This document shows, one piece after another, positions 62,345-64,000 of a stretch of DNA of 64,000 nt (within the stretch, counting starts at the first letter, position 1; every line of letters starts with the position of its first letter). Where the stretch lies: contig NC_092804.1 of NCBI RefSeq assembly GCF_040954645.1, positions 88,277,717 to 88,341,716 of the forward strand. The letters run 5' to 3'. The notes beneath the pieces were generated by a model that ran no database searches, had not been told where the DNA came from, and saw only the letters and a program-made list of their open reading frames with translations. Made by a program: the position numbers and the translations under genes. The stretch is from Diabrotica undecimpunctata (taxonomy: Eukaryota > Arthropoda > Insecta > Coleoptera > Chrysomelidae).

Positions 62345-64000
62345 ATGCACAGTCAACCTACTCAATCTTCCTTAAATATTTTACAATGGAATTGTAGATC
62401 GTTAGTAAGTAATAGGGATAATCTCATAAATTATATTAATAATTCTCATGTAGATATTATTATTTTATCCGAAACTTGGTTGAAAAACCAAATGGATTTT
62501 AAATTAAAAGGGTATAATTTTGTTTCAAAATGCCGTGAAAGTGGCTATGGCGGTGTAGGCATTTTCATACTAAAGGGCATTGATTATCAAATAATTAACA
62601 TTAACTATAATTTTAATATCGGAATAGAAGTGTGTGCTGTCTTACTTAACAAAATTAATATATCTTTTGTGTCTATATATAAACCATCTGACATCAGAGT
62701 AGAAAAGACTGATTGGATACATTTATTTGAACAATTCGATTATAATAAAACAGTCTTTTGTGGTGATTTTAATGCCCACCATTACATGTGGGGTCCGATC
62801 CCGGATGACCGTAATTGTAGAATAGTAGTCGAAAGCATGGATTTTTTCGAATTAGTTTCTCTAAATGACGGAACACCTACTAGAATCGCCGCGAGTGGTA
62901 ATCATTCTGCCGTTGATTTGACTATCACCTCAGCCTCATTAACAAATCGTATAAACTGGTCAGTATATCCCGACACATTGGGATCCGATCATTTTCCTAT
63001 TAAAATAGAGCTTAAAATTAACCCTTCTTCATTCCTAATTAATCCATCAACAAAATGGAACGATTGCCGCGCTGACTGGAAGCTATTTCAGACAGATTTA
63101 GAAAAACAATTATTCACATTTTTATCATCTAATAATCTTTCTAACGATGAGAAGACAGCCCTACTCTTTCAGATTATCTGTCTAGCTGCTTCCAAATCTG
63201 TGCCCATAAAAAAACCTTTTACTCCTTCAATGCCAAGGCCTTATTTTTGCAATGAGGAATGTACATTCATAATAAAAAAACGATCAGAAGCCTTGAAAGC
63301 GTATCTAACCCAAAGTAACCATAATAATTACATAAACTATAAAAATATATCAGCCCAAACCAGACGGTTATTTAAAACAACGAAAAAAAGTAGTTGGATA
63401 AATTTTTTAAATAGTCTAAACAAAAGCACACCTCTCTCAAAAATATGGTCAACCGTCAGATCAATTTCCAATAACTATCAGTACAACAAAAAACCTCAAC
63501 TTTCTGAAAATATCATTAAACAGATGTTAGACCAACTTGCACCTTCATCTGCCTCTGGTAATGTTGGTAGGATTAAAGAAATTTTTCGTTTTAATACTAG
63601 TATAGATTCCATGTCAAAACCTTTTACTCCTTCAGAACTAGATTTCGCACTAAAAAAAGCAGAAATACAGCCCCCGGTTTAGACTGTTTTACTTATAAGA
63701 TATTGGACAAATTGCCGTCAAATGCCAAAGATGTTCTCTTACAAAATCTTTAATAGTTGGTGGTTGAAACAATCATGTGTGACAAAATACTTTGAAAGGC
63801 TTATAAAATTTAGATTAGAACATTTTATTGAAAGTAGTTCAGTTTTTTCCTACTCACAGTATGGATTTCCTAGAGGTCGAGGTACCATTGATGCTCTCAT
63901 ACATATAGTTACGGATATTCAACTCCGTTTCTCGAAAAACGAATTTATGCTATGTTTGTTTCTAGATTTAAAGGGTGCATATGACGTGGTTGATTTGGAT
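62345..64000 (+). pseudogene. LINE ORF2: endonuclease and partial RT
   Basis: The open frame 62345-63682 carries an APE-type endonuclease: NILQWNCRSLVSNRDNL, ILSETWL (catalytic Glu), GGVGIFI, FCGDFNAHHYMWG (GDFNAHH), AVDLTI and GSDHFPIKIE (SDH): catalytic residues look intact (residues about 10-220). A linker and pre-RT region follow. The frame breaks at 63676-63682 (one extra base; the next frame reads LDCFTYKILDKLPSNAKDVL). Near 63760 the sequence jumps from FNSWW to TKYFERLIKFRLEHFIESS, so part of the RT N-terminus (the IPxxWK...SYRPISL region) is deleted. It continues SQYGFPRGRGTIDALIHI and LFLDLKGAYDVVD (first RT Asp) to the window edge. The remaining RT is not seen. Confidence 0.85.

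Larger units (their letters stand above)
60841..64000 (+). mobile_element. Two-ORF LINE (jockey/I group), runs off window
   Basis: Begins directly after the previous LINE's tail with a short leader (cagtatcgtgtcgatagcc), then ORF1 (60983-62024) and ORF2 (62345 on). The original ORF1 stop (62335-62337, beyond the SINE) and the ORF2 start (62345) are only 7 bases apart, suggesting coupled translation. It is the only LINE in the window with its 5' end. Defective: ORF1 frameshifts, an ORF2 frameshift and an internal deletion. Confidence 0.82.

Overview
This is AT-rich, gene-poor eukaryotic DNA, almost certainly from an insect with a large repeat-laden genome. The LINE, Ty3/gypsy, piggyBac, pogo, hAT and tRNA-SINE families seen are of kinds common in beetles; that order-level guess is inference. 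No host protein-coding gene, rRNA or genuine tRNA was recognised. Nearly every coding stretch is a mobile-element gene, usually broken.

Layout. 0.3-3.6 kb: fragments of a piggyBac transposase and two LINEs. 3.6-4.6 kb: a 122-bp satellite array. 4.7-6.2 kb: a candidate solo LTR. 6.2-7.2 kb: a 5'-truncated LINE ending in a (TA)n tract. 7.29-14.63 kb: a Ty3/gypsy element with nearly identical 1.36-kb LTRs, gag, protease, RT-RNase H and only the C-terminal GPY/F tail of integrase, inserted in that TA tract. 15.47-28.07 kb and 42.62-55.45 kb: two direct copies of a ~12.6-kb segment carrying a dead piggyBac element and antisense LINE remnants. Between them, 31.06-34.66 and 38.76-42.62 kb form an inverted repeat that is itself a diverged relative of the duplicated segment; the right arm abuts the second direct copy. 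The spacer (35.1-38.7 kb) is a LINE nest, including a CR1/jockey-like element inserted in frame into another LINE. 55.6-57.9 kb: a pogo/Tigger element between two TA tracts. 58.3-59.8 kb: a hAT remnant. 59.8-60.8 kb: a LINE RT with a long open frame. 60.8-64 kb: a two-ORF LINE, entering with its 5' end, with a tRNA-derived SINE lodged exactly between ORF1 and ORF2.

The window is best read as a stratigraphy. Shared lesions in the two piggyBac copies date their death before the duplication. A 372-bp LINE fragment, a 62-bp insert and a perfect 210-bp palindrome, each in only one duplicate, date to after it (or were lost from the other). Three separate retroposed inserts (LINE fragment, 62-bp insert, SINE) all have perfect 11-bp target duplications. 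The gypsy insertion is the youngest clear event. I saw no wholly new biological system; the most interesting points are the young but integrase-less gypsy element, its A-AAT-TTT gag/pol frameshift site, the interlocking direct and inverted duplications, and the one-sided insertions with clean target duplications.
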